Shown piece after piece: positions 11,096 to 63,180 of a DNA stretch of 64,000 nucleotides. Position numbers and translations under genes: made by a program. This stretch comes from Latrodectus hesperus (lineage: Eukaryota > Arthropoda > Arachnida > Araneae > Theridiidae). Position 1 is the stretch's first letter; every line of letters begins with the position of its first letter. The stretch is taken from positions 49,420,458-49,484,457 of the forward strand of contig CM075853.1 in NCBI GenBank assembly GCA_037975125.1, written 5' to 3'. The notes below the pieces were generated by a model, which saw nothing but the letters and a program-made list of their open reading frames with translations, made no database searches and had not been told where the DNA came from.

Positions 11096-11722
11096 CGTTA
11101 TATTTCATTTTGAAATTTTAATTAATGCTGATTTGAATTTCAAGTAAAGTTGCTTATGCTGCAATGCAATCAATTTAAAAGATGTAAGACAGTTCTGGAA
11201 CTCTACTTGCTTTAAAAAAGAAGTATGTGGTTTTGGGGTACATGATCAGTAAACTTTTTTTAACAGTTCACAGAGTGATAAAATATTTCAGTTATTAAAA
11301 GTAAAATGAATTGTACATTATTAAGAAAGTGAACAAATTAAACAAAAATATAAGTAAAAATAATGATTACATTTGAAAGCAAATCATATGTATTTTAGAT
11401 ATTTCAGTATATATACACACACATGCTATGCATTTCTCTCCTATTATATGTTAGTATTCAATCCTAGAAAAAAAATAAGATCAAAACTGAACTATATGCA
11501 ATAGCATCTAGTTTTATTTTGATTTTAGATTCTAACCCAAGATTATTGTCAATTATAATGCTGTTCTTGTATAGCGTTAAGTCTACTTAAAGCTAAAAGA
11601 ATTTAAAATTATACTTTGTTTTCAAAGATAGCAGATGCCAAGAAAATCAAAAGCAGATTTATCCTATTTTAACTCAGATATTCATATGTAGAGGTTACTA
11701 TATATACATATAGGAGGTTACT

Positions 11723-11745
11723 ATATATATATATATATATATATG
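11723..11745. repeat. TA microsatellite
   Basis: About 11 uninterrupted TA units. The preceding 40 bases carry a short direct repeat of AGGAGGTTACTATATATA-type sequence. Confidence 0.8.
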
Positions 11746-12480
11746 TATACAGAGATGCCAACCTCTGAGCATCCCAATCAGTACTAATCGGACATATTTT
11801 CAGTACTTTCAGTAACCTTTTCAAAAAATTTCAGTAACACATGGTTTACATTAAGAGTACACTTATGTGCATAAAATTAATACTTTTAAGGTAACCTATG
11901 TTAAAAAATAAAAGTAAAAGGATAATCTAATCATAATAAATATAAAAAGAAATAATAATTAAGAAAGTAAACCATTCTTTTAAATTTAAATGCCTTACCT
12001 CAGAGATCCTTACAGCGCAGATTTTTATATAATTACAGGAAAAAGAAAACACTGATATTGAAAAGAAAAATTTTTTTTATTTAAAACTAACATAGCATAC
12101 TGATCTGTTAACTGAGAATAAATAAATGAATGATAAATAGAAATAAATGAGAATCAATCACAAATTTTGTGTTATAGCTTTCTTAACCATATTGATTTCT
12201 GTTTGAGAAAAGTCTCTCTGATAACACAATTTTGAGTCTGAAATATTATTCATATTTTTCTTAATCCAATTTCAACACTAAATTAGTAATTTATTTGTAA
12301 CCTTCACAAATTTTAATCGCTATAATACAATAATAATAATATAATCGTACATGACAAAAAAAGATTATTATTAGAGATCGAGAGAGAAATCTATTTTCCG
12401 TAATTTCGTTAAGATCATCGTAACTCCGTAACGAAGAGTTGAAATCCGTACTAAATACGGAAAATCGTAACAAACGGCAT

Positions 12481-12483
<3 letters not shown>

Positions 12484-12539
<56 letters not shown>
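12484..12539. repeat. Compound GT/AT microsatellite
   Basis: Seven to eight GT units run directly into about 20 AT units. Confidence 0.9.
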
Positions 12540-12543
<4 letters not shown>

Positions 12544-15500
12544 TTAGCAATTAGATATTAGTCTAAAATATATATTCAAGCATCTTTACTTCTGTCCTTG
12601 AATACGTTCTGTTTAACTGCCTAATCGTTAAGATCACAAAGGTTAGTCTTTAACTGTTTTAAGCATGTCATAAGCCAATTCAGATTTAAAAATTAATATT
12701 GTGCAACTGAAAATTTTTTTATTATAACTTATCACAAGGAAATAATGCTCCATGATAAATAAAAAATCCATGGTCGCTGGTTTAAGTTTTATTGAAACTC
12801 ATTATGATAAATTTTTCAATATTGCATTTCATTTTCTAAAAGTATTTTAGAATTACCACTTTGAACTGATTTGCATAAGCAATATAATGAGTTTTTCTTT
12901 CTACAATTTTTTAAAAGTTGCAATATTAAAAAAATTTTTTTGCATCTTTTTTTATCATTTTTAATTTTAAAGAGAATAGATGGCATTAATCAACAGAATA
13001 ATGATCTTTAAAAATTTAATTTTTGAAACTGTTATATACACTGAATTTTCAAAACATATAGTACTTTTTGGTTAAGTAAAAACTTAATATCCTTATTCTC
13101 AAAATATAAAAGGAAGAAATAATGTTTCATCATTTGTTAAGTAACTCAATATTATTGGATATATTATTTAAAGTAAATTTTCCTAATATTTATTATTGAA
13201 AATTACAACTGGTTATGACTTTTATTCACAAGAAATGTTTAAATATTCAATGCATGGTTTTAACAAAATCTTAATGACGGTTAAACAGGTAATCTGAATA
13301 CAGTTCAGTAATGTATCAAAATTATGTACACTTCGTGAAATGATTCTTTAAAATGTTAAAATTGTGATAATATCTCTATTAACTTATTTAATAAATTGAT
13401 GAATCAGGGATGATAGTGATAAAAAAATTGAAAATTAAAATTGACATTAAAAACACATTTTAATCAATAACAAAATTTAGAATTTTCAATTCTAGTAAAG
13501 CAAAAACATGGGAGTAAAAAAACTATTTAGTTTACAATTGTAATTGTCCATTCAATTTATATAATGGTTTAAAATAATAATAATAAACCTCCAATTATAA
13601 TTCAATATTGTTTTGCTTATATTAAAAAGTAAATCCATGTTACTTGATTTTTATAGTTGTTATTTTTTAAAAATCAGTTTCAACGACAGAATTTTGCTAA
13701 ATGAATTTCATTTCAGCAAATGAAAAAAGCTAAGCTTAAAATAAAACATTTAAATTATTAGTTATTAATTTTAAGCTTTGTAATCTTATTAGACGACTCA
13801 TCTTCAATTTAGAAGTGTGACTAAATATTATAAAAATAAACAATAGTTTAAATATATATTTAAATATTGTTTAATATAATTATAAAAATTGGAAATAATT
13901 TTAAATAATAATCAATAAAGAAATATTTTGGAATTAATTTATTAGATGTCATATGGCTGCAATAAAATGAAAAACACAATTTTTGATACATTAAAAAGGA
14001 AAATGTACAGATGAAATTTATTAAGGTTACAAAGCTGAATATATACAACTAGCACCAGATGCTCAAATACATTTCTATCACAGTTATACAACTCATAAGT
14101 ACAACTGAGCTAAACTTAAAAGCAAGAAAGATACTGTAAGTGCTCTGATAGAAATTAGACAAGGAACATGAGAAAACATTTGATAATGAGGTACTTTTAA
14201 AACATAATACAGATGAATTATATGGAAAGCTCAGTGTGTCAAAAATGAAATAATTTAAAAGATGGAATGATCTTTTCAAAAATTTGAAAAAATAACGGTT
14301 GAAGAGATATTTAAAGAATAATGAAGATTTCTTAATGTACACTATAAATAGAATGAAAAGTGTAATATGAGCATTCACTATTTTTAATCAATATTCTTAA
14401 ACTAAATAATCTACAATATATTCTTAATTATATAAGTAACAATACAAGGTATGATTTACACAAATTTACTATGACATGATTTTAATTCTTTTAAATTGGG
14501 AGATTCATAAAACAAATTTTAACATTCATAAATTTCAATATTTTACACAATAAATGATTAGAGTAGCAGATTTCAAGTATTATAAATATATACGTATTTT
14601 TTGACTTAGAATCTAATTTAATTGAAAATATATAAATCTTTTTCCCAGAATAAACAACAAAGTTAACAGTCCACACACAACAATAATTTTCACAGATAAA
14701 AGTAATAAATAAATTTACACACACGCGTTTTAACATAACATTAAATTTATAATACACACAAAAAAGGCAGCAAATGCATTCAACACAAGAGATTATTTTA
14801 CCAGTTATATATGAAACATGGTGAAAACAAAGGATAAAAACAAGTTGTTTAAAAATTAATTACTTTTTTTAAATTTCTATATTAGTATTTTACACCTGAA
14901 GTCTTTATGTATAACGAAATACATGACAAAAATATAGGTAAAAACAAGTTATGAGAAACTAACAAATTTGATGAAAAGTCTATGTTTACATTTTAAATAT
15001 AAGCAAACCTAAAATCTTGATTTACAATAATTTTTTTTTTATATAAAACTCATACTTACTAGGAAAAGATAAAAAAAATGCAAATCATAATTTAAAAAAA
15101 TATTTTAACTTTCATAAAATATAAACATATTTAAAATTGAATTAAATCTTATATTTTACAAATATTAGGAGGGTGCAGAGTAATAATCAATTGTGTAATA
15201 AATTTTAAGTAGGAAACATTTATTCTCATTTACACATTTTCTAATATCTCACACTTAAAATGAATATTGATAATCATATTAAATTAGAAATGCTACATAT
15301 TTTAAAATATATTATGTAAAGATAGAATAAGTTTTTAAGCATACTGAATACTAGTAAGTTGATAGTAAGAGAAGAATGCTATTTGATAACTACTGTGAAT
15401 CTTTAAACCATTCAGATTTAATCAGGTTCACCAAGATTTAAAGACAACATTTCAGTTTTCTTTACAAAATGCAAACTTAAATGTACAAAAATTGGTTGAC

Positions 15501-16046
15501 ATCATAAATGGTATTCTTCCTAATTACATAATTATAATGAAAAGTTATGAATTCTCTTGTTTACTTCAGTAAATAATCTTGGTAATATTAAGTCTGAATA
15601 AGTCAAAGGCATTGATTTACAGTGAGAAGGAGCACTTGTTTATAAACTTCAATTGTAGAGTTGAGTTGCTTGACAAAAAGTTATTTTACATCCAAGATCT
15701 AATCATTCACAAAGAATATTCAACTGTTAATATATTAACATAAGAATACTCAAAGAAAGAAAGATCCTTTGTCTACTTTTTATAAATTATTAATAAAACT
15801 TTAAAAAAATATAAATGCTAATATATATTTTATAATTCAAACAATGCAATAAGTTACATAACATACTTTCCTGTAAAATTTGCTGCCTTATCACAGACAC
15901 TAATAAATATGAAGAGAAATTTACAAAAATATTATCTCACATTTAATTGTATGATACACAGTAGCAGTAAAATAGAACTATGAAAATTTTAGGGAAAAAT
16001 ATGAACTTAAATTGGGCACAAATTATAATTTGATATTTCAGCAAAT

Positions 16047-16052
16047 TTTATT
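16047..16052 (-). terminator. Candidate polyadenylation signal of SCaMC
   Basis: AATAAA on the - strand about 205 bases beyond the stop codon. It is one of the first canonical hexamers downstream, but the AT-rich flank holds others, so use is unproven. Confidence 0.3.
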
Positions 16053-16256
16053 TTTAAGGCAACTACAGAAAGATAAATAATCCCCAAAAATATTTATGGA
16101 ATAAAAAGTCATCATTTTTAATAGAAATAAAATTTGAAGATTAGTTTAACTGCTACACAATTCATATGAGAAAAATAATTTTGCTGCTGCATATCTAACA
16201 ATGATATCTGAGACACATTTGTAATCTCTCAAAAATAAAAGTAATTTCTGTTTAAT

Positions 16257-53900
<37,644 letters not shown>

Positions 53901-54110
53901 TATATGATGGTAAAAGCAATCAGAGATGATATGAATTAAGAAAATATTCTCATTTTTATTAAGCGATTAAAATTGGGATTACTTTCAAGACAGCTTAAAA
54001 CTCAAATCAAGCTACTTGACTTCTACATCAAAACACGCGTGTAAGCCGTTCGCGAGTTGAGATGTTAGCAACAGCCTACAATTAAAGGGTTGGGCGTTAC
54101 TTAAGAAAAA
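53901..54110 (-). promoter_or_regulatory. SCaMC 5' flank and probable promoter
   Basis: The 200 bases upstream of the SCaMC start contain a small CpG-bearing patch (ACACGCGTG, GTTCGCGAG at about 54033-54057), which stands out from the AT-rich background and is a reasonable place for a TATA-less start. No TATA box is positioned clearly. Assignment rests on location and composition only. Confidence 0.35.
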
Positions 54111-56404
54111 AAAGTTATGTAATAGATAAAAATAGAACTTAAATCTTCATTTCGACATTGAAAATACGTAACAGTGATTGTTCATATTTAAGAATATATT
54201 TTAATTTCCATATTTGGATGCAAGTGATTTTTTAGGTAGTTGAATTTTTTCACTATTTGGTTTAATCTCATAAACAAGAAGATGGTTTCTGTTTCTTTTT
54301 CTGATGAATTTGATCAAACGAAAAAAAGGGTCAGCATTTTTTATTTTACTTTCTAGGAATCTGTATGACATTTTAACTCATAATTATTGTTTCTCGCTTT
54401 TATCATGTCATCTTTCACAAAATGCAACGGTGAATGAAGTTGAGTTGAAGTTTTAAAAATTGTTTTATCTTTACAGCTGCGTGTGTACATTACGAAATTT
54501 ACTTGAATGAGAAATAGTGTTAATTAGGATTATCGTGATGAAGAAATTAAGTAATTCTGTACCCAGTTAATTAGTCTATTGAATCACATATCTATTTAGA
54601 AAATTTTATTTTCGTAACAAAACTAGTTTGACAATATGTGTAGGCTTCATCCTTATAGATATTTTCCTTCATAAATTTCCTCCTGGTAAGACTATTATGT
54701 AGATCTTCGTTCTTCAATCGTTCTTCAATTAATTAAATTCACAATTTAAATTTGTATTTGTATAAACCTAGTTTTAAATGTAATTTAAGGATATATAATC
54801 AGTTTTAATATTTCCGTTTGCTTAAAAAGGTAAACATTTTCTTACTGGTGTTTGGATCTTAATTCAAAATTTTTAATCTCTGTCTTATGTGTGTATCTAC
54901 TTCCAAATTTCCATTTAATATTAAAAATATATTGAGTACTACATATTTATGAATTATAATCGATGTTTACTTCGATAATTGCTGTTAATAATGACCTCAT
55001 TATGTCATTTAAATATATTTGCATTTGTAAAATGTAGATTTGATTATTACTTATCTACTGATTATTACTATCTGTTGTAAACGGTTCATTTAACTATCAA
55101 GATTTTCTACCGAAATATAGCATAGCATTTATGTAATATTCAATAACTGAGAATTCATGTAATTAATTACATAGTAATTGTACTAATTTTTAAAAAGTTC
55201 AAAACAATATTTTTCTTTGATTATTTCACATTATTTTTGTGCATATGAACATGCTCTCTTTATTGATAAAATGTTATATTTGTATTTAGTAGAATAATGT
55301 ATTTGGTTTAGATAATTAAGATAGATATTCAAATTTGAGTTTCACCCCTTTTGTGTATTATTGAGTGTATTATTCAAAAGATAGTTATTTTTGGAAATGG
55401 AGAGTACTCAAATCTTAACATTTTGAAAGTAGATATACCAAATATGAACATTTTTGTATTGCTTTTCCTATATGTTATCAAAACATACTATTTTATTATA
55501 GGTTTCTTTTGTTGCAAACTTTGTAAGATGATGAAGTGAAATATTAATATTAGATCAAAAAAGCCTTTTAATGTAGCGCTATAAAATAGCTATTCAATAT
55601 TGGAATGAATTATTGAATTTTTATATTCAATCAATATTTAACATGAAATTTTTTATACACAGGATATAAAACAATATCTAGAATTAATTATATTAAAATA
55701 TGTTTTTTATCAAATTAAATCATTATTAAAATTAATAAAATTTTAACTTTAAAAGCTGTAAAATTTATTATTAAAATGTTAGATAAGAAAATATTCTCTT
55801 TAAGTAAATGTAGAAATTTGTGTTCAAAATCATACTGGAAAAGGTGAAAAAATTATTCTTGACATTTAAGACTTTCTGAAATCATAGTTATAGCATTATA
55901 CATATCCTCACTCAATTTGTTTTATACCCAGGGGATCTCTATATTTGAATCCTAGCTGATTATTTAACTTTCTTTTGTACATTTGAATATTAAAATCATA
56001 TTGATCAGTTTTAGCTATCTTTTGAGTCATATTCTCAAGGCAACTTCTTAGAAAATTTAATTCTTAATGAATAACCTATTATTTCTATAGTATAAAGATT
56101 GTTATTTTCATGATATGATTTTTGGAAGATTAGGTAGTGTTTTGCAGACATGATGAACATGATCTGAAATGATAAGTCTTTCACAAGTTCTGAGTAAAAT
56201 TTTCAAGCATGTTCTTTTCTCCCATATACCTTATGATATTACTTTCTTTCTATTTATGATGGCAGAAAATGTTTTGTTTTATTTTTTCTGATTTACATGT
56301 TTATCTAAATCTCTTATAATACTAAAATCATCAATTTGACATTCTTTTTTATTCCTTATCCATTATTCCAATATAACTGAGTTTAACATCTAAATAATTA
56401 GCCT
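54111..56404. other. AT-rich intergenic DNA
   Basis: No gene, repeat family or divergent promoter-linked exon is recognised. The open frame at 55351-55539 looks like chance. Confidence 0.5.
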
Positions 56405-56548
56405 TGGGTCCTGTGATTCAACAGTTAGTGCATTTGAATCTCACCAGAAGTTCTGATGCTTATAGTGATTCAAAATCCATTTTAAAATTGGGTCCCTTTC
56501 TAATAACTCACGTGCAAAAAATTACTGTTTAGCCATAAACAAACCTTT
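56405..56548 (+). mobile_element. tRNA-derived SINE, family A copy 8
   Basis: Reads GATTCAACAGTTAGTGCATT and TGAATCTCACC (box B region), then TAGTGATTCAAAATCCATTT, and ends CACGTGCAAAAAATTACTG and CCATAAACAAACC. It lies directly downstream of the LINE 3' end. Confidence 0.6.
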
Positions 56549-56614
56549 CTTTTTATCCTTTTTGATAAAAACTGGGTTGTACAACTGCAGTAAGTTTGTA
56601 GAAATTTTGTAATA

Positions 56615-59045
56615 AATGATCCTTCCCTCAGTGGCAGGTCAGCCCAGGATGGAGTATGGCCTTAAGCATAGTTTTATTTCCAGACCACTGTCAGCTTTGA
56701 TAGGCTATTCTAATTTTTTAGTTTGAGAGTCTTCAAATCTATTTTGAGGCAGTTGATCCTGCAGATCCTAAGTCTTCCCCCTTTTCAGGCTGCAGTTGTT
56801 TTAGTGTTGAAGATCTTTTTGGTGTCTAGGCCATCCTCCATCCTGATCAAGTGTCCTTCTTATTTCAGTCTTTGGATTGATATAAATTTTATTATGTCTG
56901 ACTCTTTATATAGTTTATAACTTCCTGAATTTGTTCTTGTCGTTAAGTCGTTGTATTTTACTCCTCTCTAAAAGTATTTTGCAATATCTTTCTCTAAAAA
57001 TATTGCTGGGATTTTTTTGTCACTTTTAATTATTGCCCTCATTTCACCACCATATTTAACTATAGGCTTTATCAAAGTTCTGTTGAGCAGTTATTTTTTT
57101 CTTGCTAATCAAGCTAGATTTTAATTATCTTTGTATTCAATGGAAACGTTTGTTACCAGTAATGAATCTGTTGTGTACCTTTGGTGTTACATCATTTACA
57201 GTATTCAATTCAGAGCTGATATAGTTGAAACTGTCAACTGCTTGAAATTTGTGGTAGCCTATCTTAAGATGTGTGTTATCAAAAATGGTAGTTGTCATGT
57301 ACTGGGTCATAGTTTCATTGATTGTAAGATGCATTTTTGCCTCAATTTACTAGGAAATGAATGCTTGTTAAGGAGCTCCTAGCATCTAAGTGATTATGGT
57401 AATGTCATCAGCAAATGCAAAAATTTACACATATTTGTGAAAAATTGTTCCTCTAGTTTTGACTGCAAAGTCTTTTACAATCTTTCAGAGAACATAATTA
57501 AAGAGTAGGGTACCGAATGCAATCTCCTTGTCTTCTGAGACCATCTATAAAAATGATATGTTCTGGCTAATTGTTTTGTACCTTGACTATTAACTTAGTT
57601 TCACTTAAAGTGATTTCAACCAACTTGATGAGTTTTTTAAATATATTAAATTCTTCCATTGACTGTAAAAGTAATTTTTGTTCATTGAGTCACGAGCTGT
57701 TTGAAAGTCAATGAACAAGTAGTGAGCTTTTTAATATCAAGCTCTCTGGTTTTTTCCATAACTGGTCTTAAGTTAAAAATCTGTTCTCTTGCTGATCTTC
57801 CCATTTAAAACTGCATTAATAGTCTCCAATGATGTTTCTGGTATATACAGTTAACTTGTTAATTAATATATTAGAGAATAACTTATGACAAGTAGACTGG
57901 TTCCTCTGTAGTTTCAGCATTCTAAAATATTGCCTTCTTTGTATGTTAAGCAGGTTATTCATAATCTCTAGTCATCACGTCCACACAAAATTAATAAGGT
58001 GATGCATTTCTTCATTTTTGAATACTGCACTTTTAATGAGTTCTGAAAAAATAAAATATTGACTCTGGAAATTTATTGTTTTTTAGCCTCACAACTGTCT
58101 CTATGGCTTTAATTAAGGATGGATGTGGAAAGAACTTGTTAGTACTAGAAGTGTAGGTGGTTAAAACATTACCCTGTGAATTCAGGTTCAGCAAATCAAT
58201 GAAATATTTATTCTATTGGTTAAAAACTTCTGTCATTCAAGATTATCTTGTTTTTGTCTCTACAAGCAGTAACTCTAGGTTTGAACTTTTTCTGGTCCAG
58301 ATTTATTCTACAGAAGGAATCTCTGCTTTTATTACAATATGCTTTTATATGCAGTCATTTTTGCTTGAGATACCCATATATTCTCATGGTCTAATCTGTC
58401 ATTTGAATTCATTCTGTTGTGCCCCATATATCATTAGCAATATTCATGATGGCATCCTAACGTGTTCCATTTAGTTTCAAATCTGTTCATTTCAGCTAGG
58501 TTTGTAAAGAGAAAAGTTTCACTTAAAGTTGACTGGAGGCTTTTTTGGTGGTCTCAACTTTCAGTCTCTCACTGTCAACTCATTCAAGTTACTCTGCTTT
58601 TATGCGAGCATTTGAAATTTTAGTTTTTAGCTTGGCAATAATGCAGTTTGCACCTTGAAAGAGACATGTTTCTTATACCTAATACATGTCAGGAGTCAAT
58701 AAGTACATAATCTGCTTGATTTCGTGACTCTCTATCAGGGGAGCACCAAGCCTTCTTGAGAATCTTTTTGTGCTTGAATAAGGTACTAGATATGGTCCTA
58801 CCATTCTCAATAACAAAATAAATCTGTTATTGTTTGTTTTCATTAGAGCTTTCATGTAGACTATGTTTTCCAGTTGTTGCCCTAACTTTATCCTGCCTTC
58901 CTATTTTGGCATTCATGTCTCCTAAAATGATTTTAACATGCCTTGGATAGCTTCTATAAAGTATGTGAAGATCTTTATAAAATTGCTCTTTTTCTTCCTC
59001 ATTTTTCTTTTCTGTTGACACATAAACATTGATGATACTATAGCA
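56615..59045 (-). mobile_element. RTE-type LINE, 5'-truncated and degenerate
   Basis: A non-LTR retrotransposon read downward from 59045. The apurinic endonuclease C-terminal part shows INVYVSTEKK, HVKIILGDMNAKIGRQ (58827-59021) and GANCIIAKLKTKIS. The reverse transcriptase follows: YLFIDFQTARDS (near 57710), GLRRQGD (near 57530), the catalytic FAFADDITII with DD at about 57404-57409, then NETMTQYMTTTI, GYHKFQAVDSFNYI, LNRTLIKPIVKYGGEM, and RLK*EGHLIRMEDGL with a C-terminal HPGL near 56630. Stops and frameshifts are frequent. The order and motifs fit the RTE/BovB clade. The 5' part of the endonuclease is missing, as is common for LINE insertions. Confidence 0.88.
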
Positions 59046-62000
59046 TATCTATAGCATTGATGATACTATAGTTATAAAGATTATATTTTGTACTGCAAAA
59101 AATTGAGAAATTAATTTTATCTAATTATTTAAAGCAATAATATACCTTATTATGAATTAAAAATAATAAATAGAACATCCTGATTAATATATATCTATTT
59201 ACTTCATTGTAATTTGAAGGAAAATTTTCTTTATTGCTTAATGTTGAATTAATTCAACTTTAAAAAAATATATTGTAATAAATAGCAAAGATATTAAAAA
59301 TTAATTTGAAATTATTAGTTAGTCTTTATTTTATATAAGTGATATTAGATTTACTATCGATTTTAATCATGATATTTAGAATATCTAGATTTAGGAAGGT
59401 TTTAAATTAAAGCATTTATAATTTTCTGTTACAATATGTTGTTTTGCATAATTATCTACAAATTAAAATTTTCTGACATTTATAATTAATCCTTACTTTA
59501 TGATATTTAATCAATATTATGTTGGGCAACATCCTCTTGTTTTCCCTTCCAGTCACCTAATAAAAATTTTATAATTAATTTATTGTTAAAGCCCTTCAGT
59601 CATATTTCTATTTTTAACCATAGGACAAATTAAACTAAACAGTATTATATATTTTTCATCCAACAAACCAGATCAGAAAAATGTTAATTGTATTACATAA
59701 ATTTCAGCTGAGCTAAGGTGTATCTTTTAGCCTTTAGGCCTGTGTCAAAGTAATTGACAGTGATAAAAAAATACAAAAAAATTTAAGAAATTATGTGAAA
59801 TCACTTTATAAATTTTATATTTTAAATATACTTATGTAAAAGCCAATAACTCATTAACAAAATAAAAGAAAAATATTTTATAATTAATTAACAATTAAAA
59901 TATACCAGTCATTAACCAATTACTATATTTCTTGCTTATAATCTGGGGACTATATGTGCTAAAAAGTTTCAAATTTCATTGTGCATATTTTATGCTTTTA
60001 TAAATGATCTAATGAAAAGTCTTTCTCCATCAGAAAACTGTACAACGTTTTGAAAGAAATTCAATTTATATTCTATAAATAACCAACAATACTAAAGGCT
60101 TTCATACTTGAGCTGATGTCTTTCTACTATAATTAATTTTCTCCAATTATGTTCAAATACGCATTTGATATATTGGAAGGATACTACAATTGCTGATTGC
60201 TAGCATCATTTTGTCTTGGTCTGAACTTTTTCAATTTAAAAATGTTTCAGTTCATTTGTCATCATAGAGTGAAAGCATGCAAGTTATAAAGCAAACTAAA
60301 AGTTATTGAGAAGACTACTGAAAATTATTTAATGTAATGTATTTTAATTATTTAATGACTCAAGTATTTATTTGTGGAAAAAAATTAGTTACTTGCATGT
60401 TATCCTGTCAATCAATAAATTGGCAAAAAATTTGAGATCAAAGGCAAATTTAACCATAAATAACAAAATTTAAATAAAAATTTTTATTTAAATTTCTTTT
60501 TTTTTTTTTTTTTTTTTTTTATGAAAAGTTGAATGTCAAGATAAATGTTTCGGCAAACCATTTGCTGTAGTTATTTTGGTAGTCAAACTCTTTAGTAACA
60601 TTTAAAAATGGGACAAATAAGTCTTCTTTATATAGGCTTTGCCATATAAATTTGCATGGGAAATTTTCTTTCCGGTTATTGGCAGCATATGGAATTTTGC
60701 CTAAATACTTAAATTTGATGAAAATGGTTTTGGCAAAATAATATAAAAAATATATAAGTACCAAATTAGAATAATTTTGAAAAATGTGACTGACTAAAGT
60801 TAATAAAAATGGAAAATCTCACTGTCCAGAACTTGAAGAAATAAATATTTTTAAAATAGGAAATAAAAAAAATCTGTCTTAACAATAAATATTGCCGTGA
60901 AAGCTCTACTTGCCTTAGAAGTATTGGAAACTTTGGTGCTCCCACTTTGTGCTAGTAGCTTATGAATGTAAACATTTATGCTGTTTGTGGTCATTTAGTG
61001 ATCATCCAAAAATTACCTGATTACTGGAAGAAAACAAATGACTTTGCTATATTTTGTAAAATTATTCTGGCAGATAATTTTACTGAAGATTTAATTTTTA
61101 ATATGGACAAAGTTCTGTCATTTGATATACTACCTACCAGAATTGCTAATATTCTACAAGCAGCATTCTTCTTAATACTTTAAGACATTAAAAGAATTTT
61201 TATCAAGTTCCATGCAACTTGCAAATGGTTTGAAATTGTCACTGATTCTAATATTTAAAAGAAAATGTTATTCACTTTTTAATTTTTTCTAAATTATTTT
61301 AGCTTATTTTGGTGTTTAAGAAATATCTAACGCAAGTAAAAAGTTTCTAAAAAAAAAACCATGAAAGTAAGTTGTTTCTTGTAAAAATTGCATAATTGAG
61401 AGTTCTCAATTATCTTCTAAAAAAATAATGGCTTATGCTATTTTAAATTTCAGAGTGGAAAGTCCTGAATTTTTTGCAATTAGCTAGCTGAATTTATAAG
61501 AAACATTTTTTCTTGCAGTAAATGAATTTTCAGTAGTTGGTTCTATTTACAAATTTTTAGTAATCAGTAAAACAGTTCCAAAAAAAAATAATAAGTATTG
61601 TGTTAAAATCTGACTTTTTTCCTCCAAACTTTTTAAAAATCAAGTATTATTAGAAAAAATAAAAAGAATGCACTGTTTAAGAAACACATGCAAAATAAGA
61701 TTCATACATAAAAACAAACTAACTTTAATTTTATTAATGCAAAATCAGGCAATCAATTATCTTTTTTCTTTTTCAAATTAATATTTTTCACTATAAAATC
61801 TATTTCTCTTTTCTCCCAAAAAAGTACCTTAGTCATATTAGTCATTCAGATACTTGTTTTGCACATGGTCTGCACTACATCATTTCCTGTTTGATATCTT
61901 TTTCACTCTCATTTATTATATTCTCTCAATATTTTCATTGTAAGTTATATTTTTTCTCTACATATCACAAATGAGTATGTTAAAAGAAAATCCTTAAAAA

Positions 62001-62829
62001 ATTTCTGGCAGCAAAGTTTTTCTTTTTTTTTTTTTCCCTTAAAGTTTATGCTTGAAGGCCTTTTTTTTCTTGCTTAAGTCATATAAATTTTTTTGGTATT
62101 CTTCAGTTATAGTAATTTCTTTAATAAAGACTAAGTGTTGAAATACTCTTGATATTGTTTTCCCTTCAACATCATTCCAAACATTGATCGATATTTACTC
62201 TTAAAACTGTAGAATATAAGCTTATCCATATACTGTAAAGCAGAAGTTAAATTAGGTGGGCCAAACTCCTTGTGGATAGATTCAATATCAAGAATTTTTA
62301 ATTAAAATCTTTCTATTAAGTTCAACAGTTAAAATTACCATATTAACTTAAAGATTGAATGTTAGAATAATAGTGTGTATATATTGTTCAATAATAATTG
62401 ACAAAACTATTAATATTGTTTGATGAGCTTAAGTAACTAAAGAACTAAAAATGTAAAATTATGTGAAAAAAGTTTTAAAAAATGAATGAATATAAAGAAA
62501 TTTGTGAATGATTAATTGTTGTTAAACATGGTAAGCAAATTTGTCTTCAACTTGCACTAGATGAATTTTATTTAACTTCTAACTATCTAAATTGTGTTAT
62601 ATTTCCAAATTGAGCAGTAGGGCTTTTTTAGCTATGTTAGACACTTCTAGAATTATCACCAATTAATTTTATTTTTCTGAAAATATCTTAAGTTATTTAA
62701 CATGTATTCGTATTAGAAATAAATGTGTGGGATAATGTGTGATAAAAGATGTAGGTTGGATATTTGGAAACTAAGCACATATCTTTCAATATAATATATC
62801 ATATATTTTTATTTATGACTTGACAAGCC
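59046..62829. other. AT-rich intergenic DNA
   Basis: No gene is recognised. Frames at 60519-60764 and 60962-61183 are short, AT-driven and motif-free. A poly-T run of 24 occupies 60497-60520. Confidence 0.5.
60497..60520. repeat. Poly-T tract
   Basis: 24 consecutive T, possibly the poly-A tail of a decayed - strand retroposed sequence. Confidence 0.8.
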
Positions 62830-63180
62830 AAGCTCGCTATGCCATTGGCTATGCGAATTTAAGTCAGTAGAGTGCGCCTTTCATTTAACTAGAGCACTAT
62901 AAGGTGAAAGTACAACTTAGTTCTAGGCTTCTCCAATTGATGACACCACCAGAGGATTCACTCCCTCAATTTTGACATTAATCGGGTGGGGGAAGAAATT
63001 TTCTCCAGACCATTACACCTATGGTAACTACTCAACGACCTACCACAGAACTTTCAATTCCACAGATTTAATGAGCACATATATCGCCTGTGCTCTGTGG
63101 GTCTTTGTCAGCATTGGGAATCAATCCCCACCCTTTTGGTTGGAAGGCCGATGCCCTAACTACTAGGCTATCACAGCCGC
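62830..63180 (-). mobile_element. tRNA-derived SINE, family D copy 1
   Basis: The - strand begins GCGGCTGTGATAGCCTAGTA, then GTTAGGGCATC (box A) and GGTGGGGATTGATTCCC (box B), followed by a GC-elevated body of about 270 bp with CTGTGGTAGGTCGTTGAGTA and ATCAATTGGAGAAGCC. The low-coordinate end is uncertain. A partial second copy lies at 63283-63339. Confidence 0.6.

Larger units (their letters stand above)
11096..16256. other. AT-rich DNA downstream of the SCaMC gene
   Basis: The part nearest 16256 should include the 3' untranslated region of the carrier gene. The rest holds TA microsatellites and AT-rich unique DNA. Open frames on the - strand at 13860-14757 encode F/L/I/Y/K-rich peptides without motifs, as expected from AT-rich composition, and are not called as genes. 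Confidence 0.5.

Noticed and set aside
13860..14757. Series of - strand open frames resembling small membrane proteins
   Set aside because: The F/L/I/Y/K bias follows directly from AT-rich sequence; there are no motifs or splice context, and the frames lie downstream of the carrier gene.
57131..58474. + strand open frames (57131-57382, 58157-58474)
   Set aside because: They are antisense to the degenerate LINE, whose - strand reading carries the conserved reverse transcriptase motifs.
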